A DNA stretch of 45,969 bases from CAWBYL01 sp963793025 (GTDB lineage: Bacteria; Actinomycetota; Acidimicrobiia; Acidimicrobiales; Acidimicrobilacustridaceae), in assembly GCA_963793025.1 (NCBI GenBank), contig CAWBYL010000007.1, positions 1 through 45,969 on the forward strand. The letters run 5' to 3'. Positions 1 to 8,597 of the stretch are shown here, piece after piece. A program made the position numbers and the translations under genes. How positions within the stretch are numbered: the first letter of the stretch is position 1; each line of letters begins with the position of its first letter. The notes under the pieces are model-generated. The model was not told the DNA's origin and ran no database searches. It saw only the letters and a program-made list of their open reading frames with translations.

Positions 1-837
1 TCGCATCGAACTTCTGGATACGTCGGGCGCGGCGGCTCCTACCTTCACTCGTCGCAGTATCGATCGTCGTGGTCTTGCTCTACACCGCCGACGCCTCCGC
101 TCCACTCCGAGGGGCGACCATCGTCGGCGTCGCCACCGCCTTGGCCTACATCAGCTCGTGGGTGGAGGCGTTCAACTGGTGGAGCCTCGGATGGATGGAA
201 CACTCGTGGTCCCTGTCCGTCGAGGAATGGTTCTACGTCTTTTTCCCCGCCGCGCTGGTGCTGTTGTTGCGGCGCACGGGCACGGCGTGGATCCATGCGG
301 CGACGGTGGGGGCCTGCGCTTACTACCTGGCGGCGACCAACATCTTCCACTGGTCGGGTGATCGCGTGTACTTCGCCCCCGACACCCGCGCGGTACCAAC
401 TGCTCATCGGGTGCTCTCTCGCCATCGTGCTCGACCGCCATGCCGACGCGCTCTCTGAGCGAGTCCGCAACATCGCGGCGGCGGTGTCCATCGTGATCCT
501 GGTCGCCTGGCTCCCGCTGTTCCGCGTCTACTCGCCGTTCTACCTGCGGGGTGGGGGCATCGTGGTGGCCTTGTGTTCGGCGGCGATCATCTGGTTGCTG
601 ATGACGCTGCCTCGCGGTTGGCTCGCCCGGACCCTGGCCTGGGAACCCTTTGTTTGGGTAGGTCGGCGCTCCTACACGCTCTACCTGATCCACTACCCGC
701 TGTTCGGGCTGCTCACCGTGGGCCGGCACGTCGCCTTCGCCATCATGACGCCCATCTCCCTGGCCTACAGTGCCGTCTCGTACCGCTTCCTCGAGCTGCG
801 GTTCCTGGGTCGACGAACGCCCAAAGTGAGTACCTGA
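1..837 (+). pseudogene. Acyltransferase family 3 membrane protein, 5'-truncated and frameshifted
   Basis: Membrane O-acyltransferase of the Acyltransferase_3 (OafA/YrhL) family, which transfers acetyl or other acyl groups to surface sugars. The reading frame is open from position 3, so the start and the N-terminal catalytic part lie outside the window. The visible part shows the family's HSWSLSVEEWFY segment near 200-235, a PDTRA segment near 381-392, several hydrophobic helices, and a C-terminal RRSYTLYLIHYPLF stretch. The frame changes at about 390-394: PDTRA is read in frame 3, while YQLLIGCSLAIV, its natural continuation, is read in frame 1. One extra G in the CGCGGTA run would explain this. 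It is either a real inactivating frameshift or a sequencing error. The downstream methyltransferase fits a glycan-modification neighbourhood. Confidence 0.8.
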
Positions 838-1011
838 GGGGAGGGTAGCGCCGCCGGCCGCACCGAGTCCGTCAAGGCTCACTAGGCCATACGGCCCTAT
901 AACGCTCCCCGCCCCTTGACGAGCACTCTCCGCGCGTGGACACTGGGCCGTCGCCGACAGACGAGTCGGCCGGAGTCGGGATGCGGTGGCACCCCTTAGC
1001 GGGAGGCGTGC

Positions 1012-2238
1012 GTGGAGCAGTGTCGTTCGTGCGGTAGCGACCTCGAGCAGATGGTGATCGATCTCGGGCTCAGTCCGCTCGCCAACAACCTTCCGGGACC
1101 GGACCAGGGCGGAGCCCTGACTCCGCTCTTCCCCCTTGCCGTCGTGGTCTGCACCGAGTGCGGACTGGCCCAGGTCGAGTACGACGCCGACCCGGTCGAC
1201 CTCTTCGAGGACTACACGTACTTCTCGTCCTGGTCCGAGTCCTGGGTCGAACACGCCCGACACCTGGCCGACGCCATGATCGACCGCCTCGGTCTCGGTC
1301 CGAGCTCCCAGGTCGTGGAGATCGCGTCCAACGACGGGTACCTCCTGCAGCACTTCGTCGCCAAGGGCATCCCGGTGCTCGGCGTCGAACCCGCCCAGAA
1401 CGTGGCCGAGGCGGCCCGGGAGATCGGCATCCCCACCATCTCGAAGTTCTTCGGGGTCGAGACGGCGAACGAGATCGTCGCCGATGGGGTGCGAGCCGAT
1501 CTCGTGGTCGGCAACAACGTGCTGGCCCACGTGCCCGACCTCAACGACTTCGTCGAGGGCATCCGCCTCGTGCTCAAGCCCGAGGGGATCACGTCCATCG
1601 AGTTCCCCCACGTGCTCAACCTGCTCGAACAGGTCCAGTTCGACACCATCTACCACGAGCACTTCTCGTACCTGTCCCTCGAGGCGGTCGAAAACGTGTT
1701 CGCCCGCCACGGGCTCCGGGTCTTCGATCTCTCCGAACAACCGACCCACGGCGGAAGCCTCAGGATTCACGCCTGTCTGACCGATGCCTCGTGGACGACC
1801 ACCCCCGCTGTGGAGGAGATGCGGCGACGGGAGATCGATGCCGGTCTGGTCGACCGCAGTGCGTATCGCGACTTCACCGCCCGAGCCGAGCACTGCCGAA
1901 CCAGCGCCGACGAGTTCTTCGCACGGGTCGCGGCCGAAGGCAAGACCGTGGTGGGCTACGGCGCCGCCGCCAAAGGCATCACCTACCTCAACTACGCGAG
2001 GATCGGTCCCGAGCAGATGGCCGTCGTGGCCGATGTCAGCACGGCCAAGCAGGGTCGACTGATCCCGGGCCGTGACATACCCATCGTCGCCCCCGAGGAC
2101 ATCGACGAGCTCCGGCCCGACTACGTGATGATCCTGCCCTGGAACCTGGCCGAGGAGATCAGCGGCCAGCTCGCCCGCATCCGGGACTGGGGGGGCACGT
2201 TCGTCGTCGGAATCCCCGAGATCACGACCCTCGACTGA
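1012..2238 (+). CDS. Class I SAM-dependent sugar C-methyltransferase
   Basis: A 408-aa protein with the three-part layout of NDP-hexose C-methyltransferases such as TcaB9 and TylC3. The N-terminal zinc module has C4-x2-C7 and C47-x2-C50. The central Rossmann domain carries the SAM motif VVEIASNDGYLL near residue 100 and the segment YHEHFSYL, which in this family contains catalytic Tyr/His residues. A C-terminal Methyltransf_14-type domain carries GYGAAAKGITYLNY. The family methylates carbon 3 of nucleotide-linked keto-sugars; the actual sugar cannot be read from sequence. The start is GTG at 1012, chosen because the first zinc Cys pair follows at once. With the acyltransferase upstream it probably belongs to a surface polysaccharide or secondary-metabolite sugar locus extending left of the window. 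Confidence 0.88.
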   Translation: MEQCRSCGSDLEQMVIDLGLSPLANNLPGPDQGGALTPLFPLAVVVCTECGLAQVEYDADPVDLFEDYTYFSSWSESWVEHARHLADAMIDRLGLGPSSQVVEIASNDGYLLQHFVAKGIPVLGVEPAQNVAEAAREIGIPTISKFFGVETANEIVADGVRADLVVGNNVLAHVPDLNDFVEGIRLVLKPEGITSIEFPHVLNLLEQVQFDTIYHEHFSYLSLEAVENVFARHGLRVFDLSEQPTHGGSLRIHACLTDASWTTTPAVEEMRRREIDAGLVDRSAYRDFTARAEHCRTSADEFFARVAAEGKTVVGYGAAAKGITYLNYARIGPEQMAVVADVSTAKQGRLIPGRDIPIVAPEDIDELRPDYVMILPWNLAEEISGQLARIRDWGGTFVVGIPEITTLD

Positions 2239-2301
2239 GCGGGCCGGCTCGGGTGCCGGGCCATCCGGCATCCGTCAGCCGTCACCGGGCACACTGAGCA
2301 G

Positions 2302-2418
2302 GTGCTCCTCGTCTTGATCTTCGCCATCCTGGCCGTTGTGGTCATCGCCGCCTTCGTCGTGCAGATGAATCGACGCAAGGCCTACGAACGCGGCGACTAC
2401 GACCCCGACGACGTCTGA
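2302..2418 (+). CDS. Small single-pass membrane peptide
   Basis: A 38-residue open frame starting with GTG. It has one hydrophobic helix (residues about 2-20, VLLVLIFAILAVVVIAAF) followed by a charged tail with basic then acidic residues (NRRKAYERGDYDPDDV). The pattern of helix, positively charged boundary and soluble tail is that of a real small inner-membrane protein with the tail in the cytoplasm. It starts 63 bases after the methyltransferase stop, and its last 22 bases overlap the convergent glycosidase gene. No function can be assigned, and the Shine-Dalgarno sequence is weak, so it could be spurious. Confidence 0.5.
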   Translation: MLLVLIFAILAVVVIAAFVVQMNRRKAYERGDYDPDDV

Positions 2419-5087
2419 CCCGGATCCGGCGCCGCTCGACCTCGGCGCACGGGGCGAGCCATCAGCAGATCGGCCACCAACGCAGTCCAGCCGGTCTGAT
2501 GGGCTGCACCCACCCCGCCGCCGGTGTCGCCGTTGAAGTACTCGTAGAACACCGGCAGGTCGCTCCATTCGGGCCGATCCTCGAAGCGGGCCAGCCCTCC
2601 GGTCGTCGCCGCCGGACGCCGGCCGTCGTCGTCCCGTAGGAACAGGCCGATCAGGCGATCGGCCAGGTCGTCGGCCACCTCGGCGAGATCGGCATCGCGA
2701 CCGGAGCCGGTGGGCAGTTCGACGGTGAAGCTGGAGCCGACGAAGCGGTGGAGGCGCAGCAGCGACTCGATCACGAGGAAGTTGAGGGGGAACCAGACCG
2801 GTCCCCGCCAGTTGGAGTTCCCGCCGAAGAGCCGTGATCGGCTCTCGGCCGGCTCGTAGTCGACGGTGGCGTCGTCGCCTCCGAGACTCATCACGAACGG
2901 GTGCCGAGCGTGCCACTTCGAGAGCGACCGCAGACCGTTCGGGGACAGGAACTCCTCGGGGTCGAGCATGCAGGCGAGCAACCGTTGGATCTGGGCCGGG
3001 CTGACGACCGACGCCATCACGGCGTCACCGCCGGCGGCCGTGGTGAATCGCCCGAGGTGGCCGGCCAGGACCGGCCGGTGTTCCATGAACCACGCCATCC
3101 GTCCCTGGAACTCCTCGAGGCCGGTCATGTGGGAACCGTCTCCCGAGGCCAGGGCCACGAGGGGGATGAGTCCCACCATGGACCGCACCCGGACCTTGTC
3201 CGTCGTGCCGTCGGGACGACGGATCGAGTCGTAGAAGAAGCCGTCCTCCTCGTCCCACATCCCGGCGTCGTTCATGGCCTCGGCGACGAGCGTGAAGTGC
3301 TCCATGAACTTCACAGCCAGGTCCTCGTAGCTCGTGTCGTGCTCGGACAGGCGAATGGCGATCTCCAGCAGGTTCAGGCAGTACATCGCCATCCATGCCG
3401 TTCCGTCACTCTGCTCGAGGGTCGCCCCGCCGGGCAGGGGTTTCGATCGATTGAACGGCCCGATGTTGTCGAGACCGAGGAATCCGCCCTCGAAGACGTT
3501 GTTCCCGTCGGCGTCCTCCCGATTGACCCACCACGTGAAGTTGATGATCAGCTTGTGGAACATGCGGGCGAGGAAGTTGAGGTCGGTTCCGCCGTCGGTC
3601 TCGAACACCCGCATGGCCGCCCAGGCGTGCACCGGCGGGTTGGCGTCGGAGAAATCCCACTCGTAGGCGGGTAGCTGGCCGTTCGGGTGCTGGTACCACT
3701 CCCTCGTCAACAACAGGAGCTGCTGCTTGGCCAGCGCGGGATCGACGTGGGCCAGCGCGACGCAGTGGAACGCCAGGTCCCAGGAGGCGAACCAGGGGTA
3801 CTCCCACGTGTCCGGCATCAAGATCACGTCGTTGGCGTCGAGGTTCCGCCAGGCGCCGTTGCGGATCTCACCACGCTCGGGAGGCGGCGGGGGACCCGCC
3901 GGGTCGCCGTCCAGCCACCGGCGCATGTCGTAGCGGTAGAACTGGCGGCTCCAGAGCAGACCGGCGAAGGCCTGGCGCAGGACGAGCGCCTCCTCGTCGC
4001 TGATCCCCTCCGGCCGGCGCTCCGCGTGGAACTCATCGGCCTCGGCCCGCCGCCGGCCGATGATCTCGTCGAACTCGGCGCCAAGGTCCTCCGACGACGT
4101 CCCGGCCTGGCTGAGTCGGCACCGCATCTCGGCCGTGGCCCCCGGCTCGACGGTCACGTTCCACCACGCCGCCGCCTTGGTCCCCGTCCCGGCGGGGTTG
4201 ACCGTGTCGGCCCCGTGAACCACGTGGTCGTTGATCCCGTCTTTCGGATAGCGCGTCAGGACCGGCGCGTCCGGACCCCACAGGCGAGGGTTGTTGGTCT
4301 CGTTCTCGCAGAACAACCACCGGGGTTCGCCGGCATCGGGGCTGTCGGCGACGAACGTCCAGCGCCCGAGGTGTCCGGGATGGTCGACGGCGATCCCTCC
4401 CCCACGACGTGGGTCCCGTGTCGACAGCGACGGCCGGTCCCCGTGGGCTGCCCACGACCAGGTGTTTCGGAACCACAACTGGGGCAGGACGTGCACCGTC
4501 GCCCGCTCCGGACCCACGTTGCGAACGCGGATGCGCATGACGATGTCGTCCACCGCCGCCTTGGCGTAGTCGACATCCACCACCCAGTAGCGATCGTCGT
4601 CGAACACGCCGGTGTCGACCAGCTCGTACTCGTCGTCGGCGACGGTCCGCTCGGCGTTGACCCGGACGAGCTCCTCGTAGGGGAAGACCACCTGCGGGTA
4701 GTGGTAGCGCCATGACAACCAGGCGCTGGACGGAACCGCATCGAGGTGCCACCAGTGGTCCTTGGCGTCCTCGCCGTGGTTGCCCTCGGCGTTGGCCAGA
4801 CCGAACGCCCGCTCCTTCACGAACGGATCGACGCCGTTCCACAGCGCCAGCCCGAGGCACATCCCCTGACGGACGTCGCAGATGCCGGCCAGCGCGTCGT
4901 CGCCCCACCGATAGGTGCGGGACCGTGCGTGGTCATGAGGGAAGGCGGCCCACGCCTCACCATCGGCGGAGTAGTCCTCCCGGACCGTCCCCCACGCCCG
5001 GGCCGCCACGTAGGGGCCCCAGCGGTGCCAGGCGGTGAGGCCCTCCCGGTCCGGCGACTCCGACAGCCGCTGCTGCTCCGCCCCCAT
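2397..5087 (-). CDS. GH63 family glycosidase (MGH1-type)
   Basis: An 896-aa cytosolic-type glycoside hydrolase with no signal peptide. The N-terminus (MGAEQQRL, WGPY, WGTVREDYS, FPHDHARSRTYRWGEDG-like) is characteristic of the roughly 880-900-aa bacterial GH63 glucosidase group. An (alpha/alpha)6 catalytic region follows in the second half (PDTWEYPWFASWDLAFH, GPVWFPLNFLVIESL). GH63 enzymes are inverting alpha-glycosidases; the substrate here (glucoside, glucosylglycerate or mannosylglycerate type) is not predictable. An in-frame start exists at 5129, but the ATG at 5087 begins the conserved MxxEQQRL and lies two bases after the stop of the upstream regulator gene (TGA-GC-ATG), which implies coupled translation. 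The convergent small gene at 2302-2418 overlaps its 3' end. Confidence 0.88.
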   Translation of the reverse strand: MGAEQQRLSESPDREGLTAWHRWGPYVAARAWGTVREDYSADGEAWAAFPHDHARSRTYRWGDDALAGICDVRQGMCLGLALWNGVDPFVKERAFGLANAEGNHGEDAKDHWWHLDAVPSSAWLSWRYHYPQVVFPYEELVRVNAERTVADDEYELVDTGVFDDDRYWVVDVDYAKAAVDDIVMRIRVRNVGPERATVHVLPQLWFRNTWSWAAHGDRPSLSTRDPRRGGGIAVDHPGHLGRWTFVADSPDAGEPRWLFCENETNNPRLWGPDAPVLTRYPKDGINDHVVHGADTVNPAGTGTKAAAWWNVTVEPGATAEMRCRLSQAGTSSEDLGAEFDEIIGRRRAEADEFHAERRPEGISDEEALVLRQAFAGLLWSRQFYRYDMRRWLDGDPAGPPPPPERGEIRNGAWRNLDANDVILMPDTWEYPWFASWDLAFHCVALAHVDPALAKQQLLLLTREWYQHPNGQLPAYEWDFSDANPPVHAWAAMRVFETDGGTDLNFLARMFHKLIINFTWWVNREDADGNNVFEGGFLGLDNIGPFNRSKPLPGGATLEQSDGTAWMAMYCLNLLEIAIRLSEHDTSYEDLAVKFMEHFTLVAEAMNDAGMWDEEDGFFYDSIRRPDGTTDKVRVRSMVGLIPLVALASGDGSHMTGLEEFQGRMAWFMEHRPVLAGHLGRFTTAAGGDAVMASVVSPAQIQRLLACMLDPEEFLSPNGLRSLSKWHARHPFVMSLGGDDATVDYEPAESRSRLFGGNSNWRGPVWFPLNFLVIESLLRLHRFVGSSFTVELPTGSGRDADLAEVADDLADRLIGLFLRDDDGRRPAATTGGLARFEDRPEWSDLPVFYEYFNGDTGGGVGAAHQTGWTALVADLLMARPVRRGRAAPDPGQTSSGS

Positions 5088-5089
5088 GC

Positions 5090-6832
5090 TCAGGGCGTCG
5101 TGATGGAGGGCGGAAGGGTGACGTCCCACCCGAGGAGCAGGCCGCGATCGAGATCTCGACGCGCGGCGCGGGCCGAGTCGAAGACGTCCGAGCCGTCACT
5201 GCCCGCCGTGGCGACCGCCGCCGACCCCTCTTCCATGGCGAGAGCCGCGGTGTGGACGTCCACCACCACGCCATCGAGGTCGAGGTACACGCGATCACCT
5301 CGGCGCTGGACTCGCCATGCCTCGGCACCGAGGGCGTTGCGGGCCTGCCAGAGCAGGGTGCGCAGCCGCGGCCCGGCGCGACGTTCGTCGACGCTCGGCC
5401 ACAGGGCCTCCGCCAGGTCCGAGCAGCTGAGGCCGACCGGACCGGCGAGAGCGAGGAGGTAGACCGCCAACTCGGCGTGCCGGGTGATGAACGACACCGA
5501 CTCGCCGTCCAGCGTGATCGACGGGGTCCCCAGCACGTCTATCCGCAGCTCGTGGACCGGGGCGAACAGTCGGGCGTAGGTCGGGTCATCGGCCGCCGTG
5601 GCCCGGGCCAGGCGCAGCCACCGTCCGCCCCGGTCCCGGTCGGCTGAACCCATCGTCAGGGCGGCGCGTGCCGCCCAGTACCGAGCGCCGGACACGTCGA
5701 AGGCCGCTCGTGCCTCGTCGAGGGTGGCGCGCGCTCCGTTGCGGTCCCCGGACCGGAGCTGGACCTCCCCGAGCTCGAGCTGGGCCCATCCCCGCTCCAG
5801 AGGGTTGGAGAGCTCGGCGACGGCCTCCCGCAGGGTCGCCTCGGCGACCCTGAGGTCCCCCGTGCCGGCCAGGGCCGAGCCGAGGGCCATGCGCGCCATC
5901 CCGGTCCACCATTCATCGCCCATCGCGATGGCCACGGCCAGCCCGCTGCGGGCGTCGGCCAAGGATCGGTGAGGTGCCCACGACGCCGTGAAGTCGGCCC
6001 GCAGGACCCGGGCCATCATCTCGTACCACGGCACGTCGTCCCGCTCGGCTCGCCGCAGCGCCTCGGTGAAGGCGTGATCGGCTGCCGCCTGGTTGCCGCG
6101 CACGGCGTGCACGACGCCGGCGAAGGCCGACACCAGGGCACCGTCGTTGCGCGAGCGGCCTTCGGGCAGATCCCTCAGCTGTTGGTCAGCCGTCTCCGTG
6201 AGCTGGGCCGCGCGGGCCAGATCGCCCTGACAGAACGCGTACATCGAGAGGTACACCATCGGGACCACGGTGTCCTCGGGCCGGCCGCTTCCCTCGGCGA
6301 GGACGAGTGCCTCCCGGGCGGCGGCGATGGCGGTGGCCAGATCGCCGGCGGCGTAGGCGTCGAGTGACGTGTGGGCGGCCACGCTCGACGCCAGGCGGTC
6401 GTCCTCCGGGAGCAGCTCGCCCGCCCGGCGCCACCAGCTCACGGCGGCGGCGATGTCACCCTGGCCGAGGGCGATGTTGGCCAGCACGTTGGCCGACAGG
6501 GCCTGGCCTTGCCCGTCGCCCTCGGCATCGAAGCGCTGCCACGCCGCGTCCACGAGCTCGGCGGCGCGAGGATCGCCGCGGTACACGTCATGGCAGACCG
6601 CGGCGGTGAGGAGCTGGGCCCACGGATGGCCGTCCAGGTCGGCGGCGAGGAGCCAGTCGGCGACGCCGATGAGGCGACCGGGCAGACCCCTGGTGAGGAC
6701 CTCGGGTGCGATGCGATCGAGATCGTCGAGGTCGATCGGTACCGACAGCTCACCCTCCCCCTCGACCGGCCCCCGGGCCGCGTCGTGCACGCGATCGGGG
6801 TCCGAGCCCGTCGGGTCGTCGATGTGGGGCAT
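5090..6832 (-). CDS. Regulator with TPR-like repeats and a C-terminal SARP-type DNA-binding domain
   Basis: About 580 aa from the ATG at 6832; the frame stays open to a GTG at 6898 and neither start has a good Shine-Dalgarno. Residues about 40-430 are Ala/Leu-rich helical pairs of TPR type (for example ANIALGQGDIAAAVSWWRRA and ARMALGSALAGTGDLRVAEA). The last 130 residues resemble the winged-helix domain of SARP/BTAD regulators: LRIDVLGTPSITLDGE, a helix with LYLLALA-like pattern, then LAEALWPSV and RLRTLLWQARNALG. SARPs normally carry this domain at the N-terminus, so the order is inverted. No ATPase domain is visible. It sits two bases upstream of the GH63 gene and probably shares its transcript, so regulation of carbohydrate use is a reasonable inference. 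Confidence 0.75.
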   Translation of the reverse strand: MPHIDDPTGSDPDRVHDAARGPVEGEGELSVPIDLDDLDRIAPEVLTRGLPGRLIGVADWLLAADLDGHPWAQLLTAAVCHDVYRGDPRAAELVDAAWQRFDAEGDGQGQALSANVLANIALGQGDIAAAVSWWRRAGELLPEDDRLASSVAAHTSLDAYAAGDLATAIAAAREALVLAEGSGRPEDTVVPMVYLSMYAFCQGDLARAAQLTETADQQLRDLPEGRSRNDGALVSAFAGVVHAVRGNQAAADHAFTEALRRAERDDVPWYEMMARVLRADFTASWAPHRSLADARSGLAVAIAMGDEWWTGMARMALGSALAGTGDLRVAEATLREAVAELSNPLERGWAQLELGEVQLRSGDRNGARATLDEARAAFDVSGARYWAARAALTMGSADRDRGGRWLRLARATAADDPTYARLFAPVHELRIDVLGTPSITLDGESVSFITRHAELAVYLLALAGPVGLSCSDLAEALWPSVDERRAGPRLRTLLWQARNALGAEAWRVQRRGDRVYLDLDGVVVDVHTAALAMEEGSAAVATAGSDGSDVFDSARAARRDLDRGLLLGWDVTLPPSITTP

Positions 6833-6988
6833 GCGAGGAAGAACTCCGTTGGCGGTGGTCGGCTGGAGTCTGGTTCCCCCAGCCGGCGGCCAGCTCACCG
6901 CACCGACGTCGAAACGTCAATGATCATCTGGATCCGCACGTCACCGGCGGCCGTCCGCCAGCGAGTTCTGACCCCTCGGCGTCGACCG

Positions 6989-7516
6989 TCAGGGCGCGGT
7001 GGTCGTCGCCGTGGTGCTGGTCGTCGTGGAAGGAGTGGTCGTCGTGGTGGACGTGGTCGACGACGTCGTCGACGAGGTGGACGTGGACGTGGTCGTGGGA
7101 GCAGTCGTCGAGGTCGAGGTGGAGGTCGACGTGGAGGACGACGTGGTGCTCGACGTCGTGGTGGCGATGGTGGTCGACGGGGTGGAGTCGTCGTCGCTGC
7201 GCAGGGCGAGGAAGATCAGGACCCCGGCGGCGAGGAGGATGGCGATGATGAGGGCGATCAGTCCCACCGACCCCCAAGGCGATCTGCCGTCGCCCGTGGG
7301 GGCGACCGGCGGCGGCGGTTGGTCGGGGGGAGGGACGGGCGCCACCGGCGGCATGGCCTGGGTGGGATCGCCCGTGTAGGGGCCGGACTGGCCACCCCCG
7401 CCGGCGACCGGGGGAACAGCCTCGGTCGGCTCGCCCGGGTCGAATGCGGGTGGGGAGCCCTCTCCCGCGGGGGGCTCGTCGGGGGGCGGCGCGTCGTTTC
7501 CGGGCTCATCCGTCAC
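6989..7516 (-). CDS. Single-pass membrane protein with Pro-rich head and Thr/Ser-rich tail
   Basis: 175 aa with three zones. Residues 1-82 are rich in Pro, Gly, Asp and Glu. A hydrophobic helix lies at about 83-105 (VGLIALIIAILLAAGVLIFLAL), followed by RSDDD. The final roughly 65 residues are almost only Thr and Ser with a few Pro and Ala. A Pro-rich cytoplasmic head and a mucin-like external tail are common in actinobacterial envelope proteins, where Thr/Ser stretches can be O-mannosylated; that is family knowledge, not shown here. The tail's DNA is low-complexity (ACC/AGC/ACG codons) and prone to replication slippage. No enzyme domain is present. Function unknown. Confidence 0.7.
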   Translation of the reverse strand: MTDEPGNDAPPPDEPPAGEGSPPAFDPGEPTEAVPPVAGGGGQSGPYTGDPTQAMPPVAPVPPPDQPPPPVAPTGDGRSPWGSVGLIALIIAILLAAGVLIFLALRSDDDSTPSTTIATTTSSTTSSSTSTSTSTSTTAPTTTSTSTSSTTSSTTSTTTTTPSTTTSTTATTTAP

Positions 7517-7598
7517 ACCGAGATGGTTCCACAGGCCCCGCCCTCGCCGGCGGACCTGGCCCGAGCAGAAGGCGGTCCCCCGAAGTCGGTCCCCCTCG

Positions 7599-8171
7599 TC
7601 AGGCGGGAGAGCGGGAGCCGGGACCGTCCGTGTCGGACACCTGGGACCCGTCGCCGTGCTCAGCCCACCAGATGTCCCAGGGAACCGCCGGCAGACCGGC
7701 GATCTGGTCGGCGAACTGGCCGAGGAACCAGCGCCGGAACCCGGTCGCGACCGGTGGTGGCCGCTGCACGAGCATGGGCGAACCGTCGAACATCGCCTCC
7801 ATCTCGTCCATCACCTCCGAGGCTCGCTTCGCCGCCGGGCCGATGGAACGAGGGACCTCGACCTCGGAGGTCACGACCTCGTCGGCCCCCGATTCCAGTA
7901 CCTCGCCCAAACCGAGCTCGGCGAACGGCCGGAAGAGGGCCACGATCTCGCGGATCTCGACACTCAGTCGGCTCAACCTCTCGAAGTCGGCGGGCGAGTC
8001 GAACCCTTGGGGAGAACCGAGCACGACGAGGTCGATCTCCCGGAACATGGCGTCGTCGTGCTGCTCGGCCAGGCGGACTGCCTTTGCGCTCACGCGCTCG
8101 AGTCGAACTACGACCTGCTCCTGCGGTCCCTCGGTGGAGTCGACGCCACGGCCGTCGGGCATGGTGGTCAT
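7599..8171 (-). CDS. Unknown protein translationally coupled to an anti-sigma ATPase
   Basis: 190 aa from the ATG at 8171, whose first bases overlap the stop of the upstream HATPase gene (ATGA). An in-frame start further upstream would run deep into that gene and is rejected. The protein is soluble, rich in charged helices in the N-terminal two thirds (VRLERVSAKAVRLAEQHDDAMFREIDL, partly coiled) and has a Trp/Pro-rich C-terminal part (FRRWFLGQFADQ, VPWDIWW). No recognised domain. Its tight coupling to the anti-sigma-type kinase suggests a partner or modulator in the same switch, which is inference from context only. Confidence 0.65.
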   Translation of the reverse strand: MTTMPDGRGVDSTEGPQEQVVVRLERVSAKAVRLAEQHDDAMFREIDLVVLGSPQGFDSPADFERLSRLSVEIREIVALFRPFAELGLGEVLESGADEVVTSEVEVPRSIGPAAKRASEVMDEMEAMFDGSPMLVQRPPPVATGFRRWFLGQFADQIAGLPAVPWDIWWAEHGDGSQVSDTDGPGSRSPA

Positions 8172-8575
8172 GCCGCTCCGGCGTGGCGGGCCCCGTCGCC
8201 GCTCGGGTCGGCGATCAACTCGAACCAGACGGTCTTGCCCGTTTCGTCGGTGTCCACGCCCCAACGGTCGGCCAGGGCGTCGACGATCATCAGCCCTCGG
8301 CCAGTCGGGGCCGACGGCGCGTAGTCCCGCTGCATGGGGAGGGCGGCGCTGGAGTCGGTCACCTCGACCCGGAGCCGGCTCTGGCGCTCGAGCTCCAAGA
8401 CCACGGTCGACTCCGATCGTGCGTGGAGGACGGCGTTGACGACCAACTCGCTCACCAGCAGGCGGGTGGTGTCACAAAAGTCGAGGCGTCCCCACTCCTC
8501 GAGGATCTCCTCGGAGAACCGACGAGCCGCGGCCGCGCTCTCGAGTTCCGCAGGGAACGATGCTCGGGCTCTCAC
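8168..8575 (-). CDS. Anti-sigma regulatory factor, RsbW-like HATPase_c_2 kinase
   Basis: 135-aa GHKL-fold protein. The N box is intact (SELVVNAVLHA), followed by VEVTDSSAALP and the ATP-lid region TGRGLMIVDALADRWGV, the arrangement seen in the many Streptomyces RsbW-like anti-sigma kinases. Such proteins bind a sigma factor or phosphorylate a STAS antagonist on Ser/Thr. The GTG at 8575 is the likely start. The divergent STAS gene begins 22 bases away at 8598, so the two promoters must overlap each other's coding DNA. The stop overlaps the start of the next gene (ATGA). Because both required boxes are intact, it looks catalytically competent, unlike the RsbW at 15484-15870. Confidence 0.85.
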   Translation of the reverse strand: MRARASFPAELESAAAARRFSEEILEEWGRLDFCDTTRLLVSELVVNAVLHARSESTVVLELERQSRLRVEVTDSSAALPMQRDYAPSAPTGRGLMIVDALADRWGVDTDETGKTVWFELIADPSGDGARHAGAA

Positions 8576-8597
8576 CGACCGCTACCCTACCGTCGTC

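Noticed and set aside
914..936. TTGACG as a -35 element for the methyltransferase gene
   Set aside because: The base run 17 positions downstream (GACACT) is a poor -10, and the site is about 75 bases from the start; not enough to support a promoter.
172..2271. A 699-codon open frame on the minus strand across the acyltransferase and methyltransferase genes
   Set aside because: It is a mirror of GC-biased coding on the other strand; its composition (Gly/Asp/Val/His runs) matches no family, while the plus-strand frames match known families. The same applies to long antisense frames over glgX, treZ and secA.
6989..7200. Possible CRISPR or microsatellite array
   Set aside because: The repetition is codon-level Thr/Ser coding without unit repeats and spacers of fixed length.
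8582..8587. GGGTAG on the minus strand as a SigF-type -10 for the HATPase gene
   Set aside because: It is only seven bases from the start codon and no GTYT-like -35 lies at the right distance.
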